From contig JAPFFF010000003.1 of assembly GCA_039105265.1 (NCBI GenBank), positions 2,914,001-2,978,000 on the forward strand: 64,000 bases of DNA, given 5' to 3'. The translations under genes were made by a program, and so were the position numbers. Of the stretch, positions 29,285 through 38,863 are shown piece after piece; within the stretch, counting starts at the first letter, position 1, and every line of letters begins with the position of its first letter. The notes beneath the pieces are model-generated. The model saw only the letters and a program-made list of their open reading frames with translations. It was not told the DNA's origin and made no database searches. The DNA comes from Tritrichomonas musculus (lineage: Eukaryota; Parabasalia; Tritrichomonadida; Tritrichomonadidae).

Positions 29285-29676
29285 TGATTTACAATAAAAA
29301 TGTTTTGTTTTTCACTCAATTTTCTTATAAATGATTGACAAGGTGTGTTTGAAAAAATATCTGCAGATCAATAGATATTGACCTAAAAAAAAGATTGGAA
29401 AAGGTGAATTTTACTCAGAAATCGTCTTGTACCAAATTGAAAAAGAAATTTTATAAACTTATCAAAATTGAAACCTTTCATAATATTGTAAATAAATAAT
29501 ATTTAATTTTTTGATTTTTCAATCAATTTATATAATTAGTCCAAGACGATTCAATATAGTCCAATACGTTTTTTATTACTGTATATATAAAAGATCAAAA
29601 CGGTTGTACGACAAATGTAAACTTTTGAATACCTCTCATTTAATTGTATAACCGCAGAGAAGCAGTTTAATATCAA

Positions 29677-29715
<39 letters not shown>

Positions 29716-29768
29716 CAAATATAAAAATAATATTTCATTTACATACATAAAATAATAATAAAAATAAA
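29285..29768. other. Spacer with A35 run
   Basis: No gene. ATCGTCTTG at about 29419-29427 and CAAGACGAT at about 29542-29550 form a weak inverted pair that might be part of a degraded element end. An uninterrupted A35 tract occupies 29680-29714, close to the 3' end of the giant ciliary gene. Confidence 0.6.
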
Positions 29769-32700
29769 TCATTTTGGTTTCAAACGAGGCGTTATAGTTA
29801 TCGCTGACTTTGGCCTTGTTATATGAATACTTTCGATATTATCTTTAATGAAATTCTTTTTTCTAGACGAGCAAATGTCCTTCCATTTTAAGACGCTCTC
29901 AGGCGTTTTGTTATCAATGCGTCCTCCCCACGTAATGACTGGCGGAATGTAGTCTGGGATCAATCCGACAAACTCGTACAAAAACTGAGTCTCTAAAGTG
30001 TCGATTACGAGCAATCCTTTCATCACTTTTCCGTACATTGTCGGCCTGAACACGACGTCGAATGGCATTGGAGTAGACTCATTCAAGGACTGCTCGATGT
30101 ATCCCTGAGGCTTATCGACGGAAAAGACAGAAGCAGAACCAGGAGCGAAGTAAGCACGATAAGAAACTCTTTCGTTAAAAACTTCATCAACTTCGACATT
30201 GTAGTGAACTTCCTTATTCAGGGTGCATTCGAGGCTGATTGTTGAGAGGGGCTTTGCACTCGATATGTCCAAGTTAAAAGTAAATTCCCATTTCTGGTGA
30301 AGTGGATTTTCAACCGTTATTTTTATATTAATGTTTAACGGTCGCTTCGGAGAGAATTTGAAATTGGTAGAAATGGTTGGAATTTTATTTTCTATCGACA
30401 ATTCATTGCCGTGAAGTTCAATGACTTTGGACAAGAACTCGTAACCTTCCGGATAAAAAACATCAAGTTTGTAGTCGCTTCCATTGAATTCTTCCCTTTC
30501 ACCAACGATAGGGAATTTCAATACTTGTGAAATGATGTCACCTGACTGTCCCAAAATGACAGGCACTTCCTTGTTCTCAGTCAATGTTGCATTCCCGATG
30601 ATTGGAAACAGCCACTGCGCCTTATCTTGGGTCACAATAATATTGGCCTTAAATTGACCTGTGTGTTTCGGAGCGAATGAAAAAGGTATCGTCGTTGATT
30701 GGCCGAATTCATTCAAAACAAAGAATCTTTTCTTTGTCAAAAATGAGAAGACATTCAAATTTTCTGAATTCAAAGAAAAAGTGAATTTTGTCGGTTGTCG
30801 GAAAGGATTTGTGAAGTTTATGATGCCCGAATTTGTCTTGTTAACCGACGACTCAATAATGATCGGTGATAACGGTTTTGGCGGTTTTCCACAACCTGAC
30901 AATTTGAATGAATAATCACCAACTTCAGCTGACTTAAAAATAACCGTTGCGGTTTCTTTCTTGCCAACGGAACCTGGAATGAAAACTATGTCAATTTGAC
31001 GCGTTTCGTTTGGGTTCAATTGAAAAAGTTTATTTGACTTCACATCGAATATTTCAATGTTGTCATTTTCACAATTGAATGAAACCGCTTTTGGCAACGG
31101 ATTCTCCAAGGTGATGCTTGTTGTGGCACTTTTTCCTATCGGACATTCAAGGGGTGCCAAAACCGAAATTTCAGGGGGACCGACGGTTAGATCTAACAAA
31201 TAAATGAACTCGCCTTCAGTGTCATTGTAGAACGAAATAGAAGACGTTCTTTTTTGCTCTTTCAATGGCGAAAAAACAAGTTGATAAACTGATTTTGAAT
31301 TGGCTTCAATTTTGAACTTTTTGGGACCAAAAAAGTCGGATTCATTGAAATCGACATCGAAGACGACATCGATGCTCTTTGGATTTGACAATGAAATGTC
31401 GATTGTTGCGGTCTTCCTCGCTTGCGTCTGCACGACAATTGTCTCTTCAGGGAGAGGCGACTCGATGTGGCACTCAATCACAAACCAGCAGTAAAGCTGC
31501 GTCGAAACTTCGGTGAACGTTAAAGTGCCAGCGGCGACACCGTTTCTTAAGGCAAATATCGAGAATTCAAAGGGAGCTTTCGGTTTTCGGTTTTGGTATT
31601 GAATGGCTTGCGGACATTCCATTATGGGAACAGTTGAAGTAACTTTGACAACGCCGCTCTTGGCAAATGGAGGAAGGTCCAGTTGCTGCGTGTATTTCTC
31701 ACGCGCTCGACAATTGATGACGATTTTCTTCTCAGCCAAAGGCTCCTCTACTTTCGCTGTCAGCTTGTAGACAACAACTGCCTCCTTGGTGGTGTTGGTG
31801 ACCGTTAAGTTGGCATGATATTCACCGGGCAAGTTGACAACAAATGTGAGCTGAAGTTGATAAATTGAATTGGGATCCGATGAAAACCGGCTTTTCACAT
31901 TGAAATGCTTGACATCGGGCGAGCCTGAAAGTGAAACTTTGTAGTTCCACGTTTCATTGGACGGATTCGGAATCGGAATCTCTTGAAGAACTTCACGGCC
32001 AGCAACTGTGTTCAGCTGAATGTCGAGGTGATTCGTCGATGCAAGTCCAATTGCATTGACTTGGTACACACGAACATCGTAGCTCGATATCAAGACAATT
32101 TTGTTAGGATAATCGCCGGGATTAACGGGTGAAAAAGTGACAGGTATGAAATTAATCTTATCTTTGGAGCTCTCTGAAAAAGTGGTCATTGTAAGTGGAA
32201 TTTCAGAAGGCACATTGAAAAATTGTGAGGAAGAAACGGTTGCTTTGAATTTATTTGACTTGAAGCATTGATTGAAAATCGTTTGAACTTCCCTCGTTTT
32301 GAATGCCAAGAGTTCTCTGAATTTTCTTTCATTGAAAAAGTTCGTAACGGTTGAAACTTTTTCAGTGGAATATGCTATCGTCTTTGGAACGTTTGGGTTC
32401 AGCATGTCTATCGGAATATTAACCGTCGTTTCAGACTTGGCTTCCGTCTTGATTGTCGGCGAATTAAGAACGAATGGATTCGGCATTGTTGCTTTTGCGA
32501 TGATTTCGTATACAAATTCGCCTTTATCGTCATTTAAGAACAAGACCAAGCAACGATAGGTACCCAAAGAAATCGGGTTGAACTCCACCTTGAACTCCTT
32601 AATTTCGTCCTCATTGAAATTGCCATCGTTTTCCTCTGAATTATTATTCTGAGGAAGCTGAATTTCATTTGCACTGAAAATGAACGGTTGGTGCTCTTTG

Positions 32701-35700
32701 ACAAGCACTTCAAATTGCGTCAGCGATTCATCTTCAACAGGCTCGTCTATCGGATGATCGAGGAAATCAAGGATCTGTTGTTGTGGACTGATCTTCTCTC
32801 CAATTGGACGGTTGTACTCGTCCAAGTAGCGGAAGTACTTCGAGATGACCTTGAATGTTGTCTTCGTTTCAATTGGTGATTCAACTTCAATTGTAGTGAC
32901 GGTTGGCTCATACAATTTTCCTTCCATTTTGATTGATTTCAACGGCCCGTTAACCTGAACGTTTGAAACAAGATTAACAACGATAGGAGATGCAAAAAGT
33001 GGAGCCGGTTGTTCCCGCCTCGGAGTGATCGCATCATAGAGGCTATCGGCTTCACTTCGGCCAGTCATAAAGGTCGTCCTGGAGGTCGTGCTCCGACCCG
33101 AATTGAGTATCATGTTGCGATTCGGAACAATCGTGAGCGGCTTGATAACGGTGCCGTTCTTTGTCGACTTTGTTCGCGTCGTGCTCATCGCCGACGAGAG
33201 GCCAGATTTGGCCTGAATTGGAGGCGTCTGCGTCGAGGTGATTGTAGCAACCGTTGCTGGCCGTGAAACAGGTCTTGGTCTTCCCGGCAGCAAGATCAAC
33301 TTACAACTCTCGACCACGTGTGTGTTTGCCAAGTATTTGATAGGAAACTCGGCGGTTTTTGACGGTTGCAACAAGATTGTATCAGATTCAAAACTGAAGT
33401 TCGGTGACCCTTCAAGTGTTGCTGTGTACAAAACCTCATTTTTAGATGTGTTAGAAATTGTGACGGTTTGAACGATAGGCTTATTCAATTCGGTCTTGAA
33501 CTCGACATTCATTGTTGGGTAATATCGAGGCAGTGTCTGAAAAAGTTGGTAACAAATAAAGCATTCAATTAGCATGTTTCCAGTTCGAATTTCTTCTTCA
33601 GAAGGGAAAAAGTTCATTTTCAATGTCTTTAAAAAAGTGGAAACTTTATCTTCAACTTTTTCTTTAGGCAAATGTGACCTGATAACCGCTTTGATATAGT
33701 CCGGATTGTTCATCTGCATGAAGTCATTCGCTATGATCGGCTTCTGCGGGTTCACGTGGTTGTAATGAACATTGAGCCACTTAATGAAGGCCGATTCAAT
33801 TGGCGAAAAGATGTTTGATGCATTCAAATTCTTCGTTGAACGATTAATTTGCTTGAAAATTGAATCACTGACGGCTTCTTTCAATTCTTTCATAGCATTT
33901 TGAACACCCGAGATGCTCGTGAACTTATCAACGTTGCATTTCGAAATCATGAAGATTTTGACAATTTGCATCATCACATACGAATAGGCTTCGGTACTCA
34001 ACGTTGGGTAAAGATTGTCAAGGGCGGCTATTTGAGGCATCAAAGCAGACATGAAATTCTGAGTAGAAGCGAATTCATTCAGTAATTTCTGGTTGAAAAC
34101 AGACTTGTCGGGAGCATTGTAATAATCAAGGCCGAGAAGTTTATTGATGATTTTCGACTTCATAAAATGAAGGAATTTTTCTTTCGGAAGAAGAAATTCA
34201 GGCTTGATTTCAGCAAGTTGCGCTCCACAAGACGACAAGAACTTCAGAATGCAATCGTAGAACTCAGTCAAATCAGTTGTTCTTTTTATACTTGGCTTCT
34301 TACTACTTCCGCACAAGTTATTGATGATATTCAATAAAATTGATCCTTCTGAATTGACGAGGTCGTTTGGATACAGCGAAATCGGCGAGCTCAAGAGCAA
34401 CGAATTCAAAATTTTACGAATGAATTCACTCATTAGAGGAGTAACTTCTCCTTTCAAATTTTCAATCTCAACGTAATCGGTTGCACTCAAAAACTTGGCC
34501 AAAAATTCAGAACTCTCAGAATTCTCAGAATTTTTATCAATTGTCGCAATTATCGGCTTGTTTGTGCCACCGTGAATTTGGTATGAATTCAGAGATAAGA
34601 ACGGATACAAAGTGAAGACAGAATTATCAGTTGTCGCCGATACTGTGAATGAATAAGAATCACCTGTATCGGCGGTTAAAGCAATGATTGTTGAGAATGA
34701 AAGAGGATTCGAAGACTCAAATGAAATAAGAATCGGTTTCGATACTTCTTGATGATGAAGTTGGCTGCCTTCAGGAAAAGTTATTGACAAAGGAAAAGTT
34801 TTCTCATTCAAGGCTGTATGAACGGTTATTTCAGTGTCAATAAAAGCAGCATTTATCAATCTAATTTCCCTCTCAATTTTTGTATTCAAAGGGACGATAG
34901 GTAAACAAATATAATTCGTCGATGTCCAGAATTGACGTGATGTTCCAATCCCCGTCAATTGGATCTTGCTTATCAGCATCTCGCCTTCGTCTGTTTCAGA
35001 ATAAATCGGCAGGAAATAGTTGAAAGGCTGCGCTCGATTCGGCTTGAATGATAGGAAAACAGCAACACTCGATGAATACGTAATTGTACCAGTCGGCTTG
35101 TCAACCATGAAGACTTTCGAATCACTCTCAATTCTGTACTTTATTTCCGACTTGTAGTTGTTGATCAAAACAAGCTCTTTGACAACCGGCCGGCCATTCG
35201 GATTGTCCGCTGTGAAGACCGGAGAGAGGCCAAAATGAATCAACGAGGCCGAGGTCAAAAGTGGAGCACGGATGCTTTCTGCTGTAACCATTGGTTGAAG
35301 ATCTAGGTCTAACGTGGTCGGTATCAATGAGGCCATTGTAAGTGGCAATTCAAATGAAAAATCGCCGGTTTCTGTAGGTTGGAAAACTAGAGAAAAAGGA
35401 ATCTCTGATTGCTCCATCACTGTGATCTTATAAAGGAGATTTGGCTTCTCTAAAGTAACTTCTTTTGAGGCATGTATACTGTTTTCTGACTCTGTTGATG
35501 ATAATTTAGATATCGAATTAGAATTTATAGTCTCATCAGAATCTGGAAATTCGGTAATTTGTATAATTGAGTTCACCTTTTGTTGCGGTGAAACATTGGA
35601 GAGCTCACTATTGAATTCAATATGAAATGCTTTGAAATCTGATAAATTTAAATATAGAGCAGCGGGTATTTGGCCTATATTTCGTATTATTAGATCTTTC

Positions 35701-38567
35701 TTTGCAAATGAACCAATAAATAATTTGCCAAATTCAAGTTCGCCATGCAATAGTTCAACTTTTGGAAGTTCAGCTTGACCAGTCATATTTATGTTAATTG
35801 TGTTTGCTCCACAAACTTTTATTTGAGCATTGTAAGCTATATTTTCAGGCGCATCGCATTTAACCGTGAATGTAATAGTCTTATAATCGGCCGATCCAAT
35901 TCTACCTTGCAAAGGCGAAATCGAAATAGTTTTTGGACAGTTTGAAACAATCGTGAAAATACCATCATCGGGTCCTGTATTCTTTAACCGTATTTTTTGC
36001 GTCTTTTCAACACCAATTGGAATTAGACCAAATTGGACATTCTTTTTATTAACTGTTAATCTTGGCTTTCCAGTGTCACCAATGAGTCTTACACGCTTAG
36101 AGGGACCTCCAATTACATTCAATGTTACATATTGCTCATAATGGGGCTTCGTTGTTGGCCTAAATGTAAATTCAGCAGTATACGATCCTTTTGGTTCGAT
36201 TTTCCCTTTATTGTGAGTCACGATAAAAATTTCATCTTCATTTTCTAAACCAACCCAAGAAATTTCAGCAATACTGGTTGACATATTCTGAATTGTTAAA
36301 TATTCTTTAATAAAAGGTTCTGTGTAATCAAAAGGAAATCTGAATTCTACTGTTGACTTGGATAATTTTAATTCAATTGGAATGGCTTGTGCTGATATGT
36401 TTAACATATATTCATGAACTTTATTAACAGTGTATTTCACTGTTCGTGAAAAACTTTGGGGCTCATTTGAAAAGAAAGTAATGTCAAAGCCTGCTGTTTG
36501 TAATGGCGGTACAACTTGCGAATAAGGAGTACTTTGCTTGAGTTCAGCGCAATCGAAAAAAAATTCAACAAAAATATATTGCTCGAGATTATTGGTGATG
36601 GTGAATGATCGTGATTCGGGATAAAAAACAGAGACTGTTCCGAAGTTAATATTTTGATGTGATGATGAAATCTGAATTTGTTGAGTTGGAGATAAAGATC
36701 GTGAACATTCATTAATTTCAGGCGGTGTTGTTGGTAATGGCTTAAATTTCGTTTTAACCATAACTTTATCGTCCATTTCAACCTTCTTTCGATTTGGCGT
36801 TGATTTTTGGGTTGGAATTCGTGAAATTAAACCAAATTTTTCGGGAGAAGGAATTTGAAGATTATCATTCATATGTTTCCTTTTAGGATTTGGCGGTTTT
36901 AAAGTTTCATTTTGAGAACCACTTTGAAATTCTTGATCAGTTTTCTTTTTAATCTCTTCTTGAATTAAATTTGATACTTCTAGATCAGTTGGATAAAGGC
37001 CTGTCCTCTCTAAATAAGATTTTATGTCTTGTGTCGCTCTTTTTTTAATCTCATTTTTTTTGACAATATCTTCTCGTTTCTTGGCTGAATCAGTTATATA
37101 GCCATCAAATTGCTTTCTCATAGTTGTGTTTCGATTTATCTCTTTCATACTCAGTCCAAATCGTGTATCAGGATGAAGTGCATTAAACCGAGCAATTTCA
37201 TCAGTTTCATAAATTTCTGTCCTCTTAAATTCTTGTGGTTGGTCACTAGTTTGTAAAGAAGTACCAAACAAGTTGATGTGTTTTCTCATTAATCCGTTAC
37301 AAAAAGATAAATGAGATTCTTCCTCGAATTCGCCCATATTTTTTGGGAAAAATGTGATAGTCACGTCTTTGCTTGATTTTTGAGGAATTTTCCCAATTAA
37401 TGGCTTAAAACGAAAATGAGCTACTTGAGATATTTCATATGTTATAGGTAAAAATTCTGAATTGTTATAAATTGTAAGAGTTTGAGATGTTTTTGTTTTA
37501 ACTTTCTTGTAATCGAAAAAAAAGTCTACGGCAGAAAGTTTAATATTAGGAATAATACCAAATCCTTCTAATTGAAAATCCATGACTTGGGCTGTTTCAA
37601 CCACTTCAATTGACGAAAGCCGATTAAATAAGTATTCGATGTCATCTGTTGAGTCGATTGATTTAATAGGTTTGAATATAATGGAAACAAGAGTTTTTTC
37701 ATAAGGAGGCAAGAGCCCTTCACAAGGAACTGCTGAAAAAATAGAATCTAAATCATATGTAGAACTTTGAGTTCTAGAAGCTCCAAATTTTGAGGCTGTA
37801 GATTTCGGATCATTAGGGGGATTAATTATAAACGATCTTTTGCATGGGGATTTATTAATTACTTCAATTTGAACTACTTTTTTCTGTCCAAAATAAACAT
37901 GCCCAAAATTATAATCTTGAATTTCTTTTCCTTCATACTTTAATACGATAGAGTAATCTACAACGTTTGCTTTAACATTTAAAGTTAATGGTTTATCGGT
38001 TTTATCTGTGGTAAAATTGATTTTAAACTCAGTTTTTCCTGGTCTCGTAGGCCGATATTGAAATCCAAATTCGATTTCTTGTTGAGGCGATATAGATCCA
38101 CTAGTTCGAGAAAGTTTGACTGTATCCAAATTACATGAAAGTTTATAATCAGATTTGAGCGAGCCAGTACTTTTAATTGTAAATTGACGATTTTCGATTG
38201 TATTAACTTGAACTGTACCGAGATCAAAAGAAGTAGTCGAAAGTTGGAATTGTGCTTCTGGAGGATATGAAATAGCTGGAATTTCAACAAAGCAATCGTC
38301 ACATTCGACTTTAAGAACACTTTTGACTATTTCTAATTTATCGCATGTAAAATGAACAAGGCTCTTAACTTCAAGTCCTGGCGGCGTAACGTTTGTTTTT
38401 GCTTGATCAACAGAAAAAGGCGAATTATACGGAAAAGAAAATCGAATTTTCATTGGTTTTTTGCTAATATTTTTTGCCCAAATATCCATAGTTTCGGATT
38501 CACCAATTGCAAGATCATGGAAAATAATGGAATCAGGGAGGACTTGGAGTGATTTTTGGGTTTTCAT
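29769..38567 (-). CDS. Giant ciliary ASH-domain/calponin-homology protein, CFAP47-like
   Basis: 2932 residues, near the length of animal CFAP47. Most of the chain is serial ASH/MSP-type Ig-like modules: repeated boxes such as F.LG.V.V......F.I.NTG, P..G.I.P, E..FTF.P....Y and RLIGDTG. Residues about 480-640 are charged and coiled-coil-like. About 1370-1720 is helical and includes a calponin-homology-like stretch (ESAFIKWLNVHYNHVNPQKP, about 1590-1690), placed mid-protein as in CFAP47. ASH modules resume to the C-terminus. In other flagellates this family is an axonemal central-apparatus-associated protein. HYDIN-like or CFAP221-like alternatives fit less well because of the mid-protein CH domain. 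The coding sequence for the C-terminal half is much richer in G+C than that for the N-terminal third. Confidence 0.7.
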   Translation of the reverse strand: MKTQKSLQVLPDSIIFHDLAIGESETMDIWAKNISKKPMKIRFSFPYNSPFSVDQAKTNVTPPGLEVKSLVHFTCDKLEIVKSVLKVECDDCFVEIPAISYPPEAQFQLSTTSFDLGTVQVNTIENRQFTIKSTGSLKSDYKLSCNLDTVKLSRTSGSISPQQEIEFGFQYRPTRPGKTEFKINFTTDKTDKPLTLNVKANVVDYSIVLKYEGKEIQDYNFGHVYFGQKKVVQIEVINKSPCKRSFIINPPNDPKSTASKFGASRTQSSTYDLDSIFSAVPCEGLLPPYEKTLVSIIFKPIKSIDSTDDIEYLFNRLSSIEVVETAQVMDFQLEGFGIIPNIKLSAVDFFFDYKKVKTKTSQTLTIYNNSEFLPITYEISQVAHFRFKPLIGKIPQKSSKDVTITFFPKNMGEFEEESHLSFCNGLMRKHINLFGTSLQTSDQPQEFKRTEIYETDEIARFNALHPDTRFGLSMKEINRNTTMRKQFDGYITDSAKKREDIVKKNEIKKRATQDIKSYLERTGLYPTDLEVSNLIQEEIKKKTDQEFQSGSQNETLKPPNPKRKHMNDNLQIPSPEKFGLISRIPTQKSTPNRKKVEMDDKVMVKTKFKPLPTTPPEINECSRSLSPTQQIQISSSHQNINFGTVSVFYPESRSFTITNNLEQYIFVEFFFDCAELKQSTPYSQVVPPLQTAGFDITFFSNEPQSFSRTVKYTVNKVHEYMLNISAQAIPIELKLSKSTVEFRFPFDYTEPFIKEYLTIQNMSTSIAEISWVGLENEDEIFIVTHNKGKIEPKGSYTAEFTFRPTTKPHYEQYVTLNVIGGPSKRVRLIGDTGKPRLTVNKKNVQFGLIPIGVEKTQKIRLKNTGPDDGIFTIVSNCPKTISISPLQGRIGSADYKTITFTVKCDAPENIAYNAQIKVCGANTININMTGQAELPKVELLHGELEFGKLFIGSFAKKDLIIRNIGQIPAALYLNLSDFKAFHIEFNSELSNVSPQQKVNSIIQITEFPDSDETINSNSISKLSSTESENSIHASKEVTLEKPNLLYKITVMEQSEIPFSLVFQPTETGDFSFELPLTMASLIPTTLDLDLQPMVTAESIRAPLLTSASLIHFGLSPVFTADNPNGRPVVKELVLINNYKSEIKYRIESDSKVFMVDKPTGTITYSSSVAVFLSFKPNRAQPFNYFLPIYSETDEGEMLISKIQLTGIGTSRQFWTSTNYICLPIVPLNTKIEREIRLINAAFIDTEITVHTALNEKTFPLSITFPEGSQLHHQEVSKPILISFESSNPLSFSTIIALTADTGDSYSFTVSATTDNSVFTLYPFLSLNSYQIHGGTNKPIIATIDKNSENSESSEFLAKFLSATDYVEIENLKGEVTPLMSEFIRKILNSLLLSSPISLYPNDLVNSEGSILLNIINNLCGSSKKPSIKRTTDLTEFYDCILKFLSSCGAQLAEIKPEFLLPKEKFLHFMKSKIINKLLGLDYYNAPDKSVFNQKLLNEFASTQNFMSALMPQIAALDNLYPTLSTEAYSYVMMQIVKIFMISKCNVDKFTSISGVQNAMKELKEAVSDSIFKQINRSTKNLNASNIFSPIESAFIKWLNVHYNHVNPQKPIIANDFMQMNNPDYIKAVIRSHLPKEKVEDKVSTFLKTLKMNFFPSEEEIRTGNMLIECFICYQLFQTLPRYYPTMNVEFKTELNKPIVQTVTISNTSKNEVLYTATLEGSPNFSFESDTILLQPSKTAEFPIKYLANTHVVESCKLILLPGRPRPVSRPATVATITSTQTPPIQAKSGLSSAMSTTRTKSTKNGTVIKPLTIVPNRNMILNSGRSTTSRTTFMTGRSEADSLYDAITPRREQPAPLFASPIVVNLVSNVQVNGPLKSIKMEGKLYEPTVTTIEVESPIETKTTFKVISKYFRYLDEYNRPIGEKISPQQQILDFLDHPIDEPVEDESLTQFEVLVKEHQPFIFSANEIQLPQNNNSEENDGNFNEDEIKEFKVEFNPISLGTYRCLVLFLNDDKGEFVYEIIAKATMPNPFVLNSPTIKTEAKSETTVNIPIDMLNPNVPKTIAYSTEKVSTVTNFFNERKFRELLAFKTREVQTIFNQCFKSNKFKATVSSSQFFNVPSEIPLTMTTFSESSKDKINFIPVTFSPVNPGDYPNKIVLISSYDVRVYQVNAIGLASTNHLDIQLNTVAGREVLQEIPIPNPSNETWNYKVSLSGSPDVKHFNVKSRFSSDPNSIYQLQLTFVVNLPGEYHANLTVTNTTKEAVVVYKLTAKVEEPLAEKKIVINCRAREKYTQQLDLPPFAKSGVVKVTSTVPIMECPQAIQYQNRKPKAPFEFSIFALRNGVAAGTLTFTEVSTQLYCWFVIECHIESPLPEETIVVQTQARKTATIDISLSNPKSIDVVFDVDFNESDFFGPKKFKIEANSKSVYQLVFSPLKEQKRTSSISFYNDTEGEFIYLLDLTVGPPEISVLAPLECPIGKSATTSITLENPLPKAVSFNCENDNIEIFDVKSNKLFQLNPNETRQIDIVFIPGSVGKKETATVIFKSAEVGDYSFKLSGCGKPPKPLSPIIIESSVNKTNSGIINFTNPFRQPTKFTFSLNSENLNVFSFLTKKRFFVLNEFGQSTTIPFSFAPKHTGQFKANIIVTQDKAQWLFPIIGNATLTENKEVPVILGQSGDIISQVLKFPIVGEREEFNGSDYKLDVFYPEGYEFLSKVIELHGNELSIENKIPTISTNFKFSPKRPLNINIKITVENPLHQKWEFTFNLDISSAKPLSTISLECTLNKEVHYNVEVDEVFNERVSYRAYFAPGSASVFSVDKPQGYIEQSLNESTPMPFDVVFRPTMYGKVMKGLLVIDTLETQFLYEFVGLIPDYIPPVITWGGRIDNKTPESVLKWKDICSSRKKNFIKDNIESIHITRPKSAITITPRLKPK

Positions 38568-38863
38568 CTAAAATACGTTAAATATTTCATTTTATATAAC
38601 GAGCTAAAAATTTAGTTAACAGAATTCACATCGAAATAAAAAAATCACAGATTTTATTTTAAAAAATTTTCATAAAGTTTTGTTGAAATTATACTTAAAA
38701 GATGAAATAAAATATAATATATATAATTTTATTGTTTATTTTAATTAAGTATTCTATAAAAAATATTTATTCTTTTAGATAATTAAAGAATAAGATATTT
38801 GAATGACTTTTGAAAAAAATTGAAAAAATTATTTCAAAAAAGAAAAAAAACGTTATTTAAAGA
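38568..38863. promoter_or_regulatory. Divergent spacer between the ciliary gene and the GAF-phosphodiesterase gene
   Basis: 296 bp of A/T-rich sequence between two gene starts, so it must hold both promoters. No clear TCAYW initiator is visible close to either ATG. Confidence 0.4.

Noticed and set aside
29418-29551. ATCGTCTTG/CAAGACGAT pair as the terminal repeat of the pogo-like element
   Set aside because: Only nine bases match, both lie on the same side of the transposase frame, and no TA duplication is seen.
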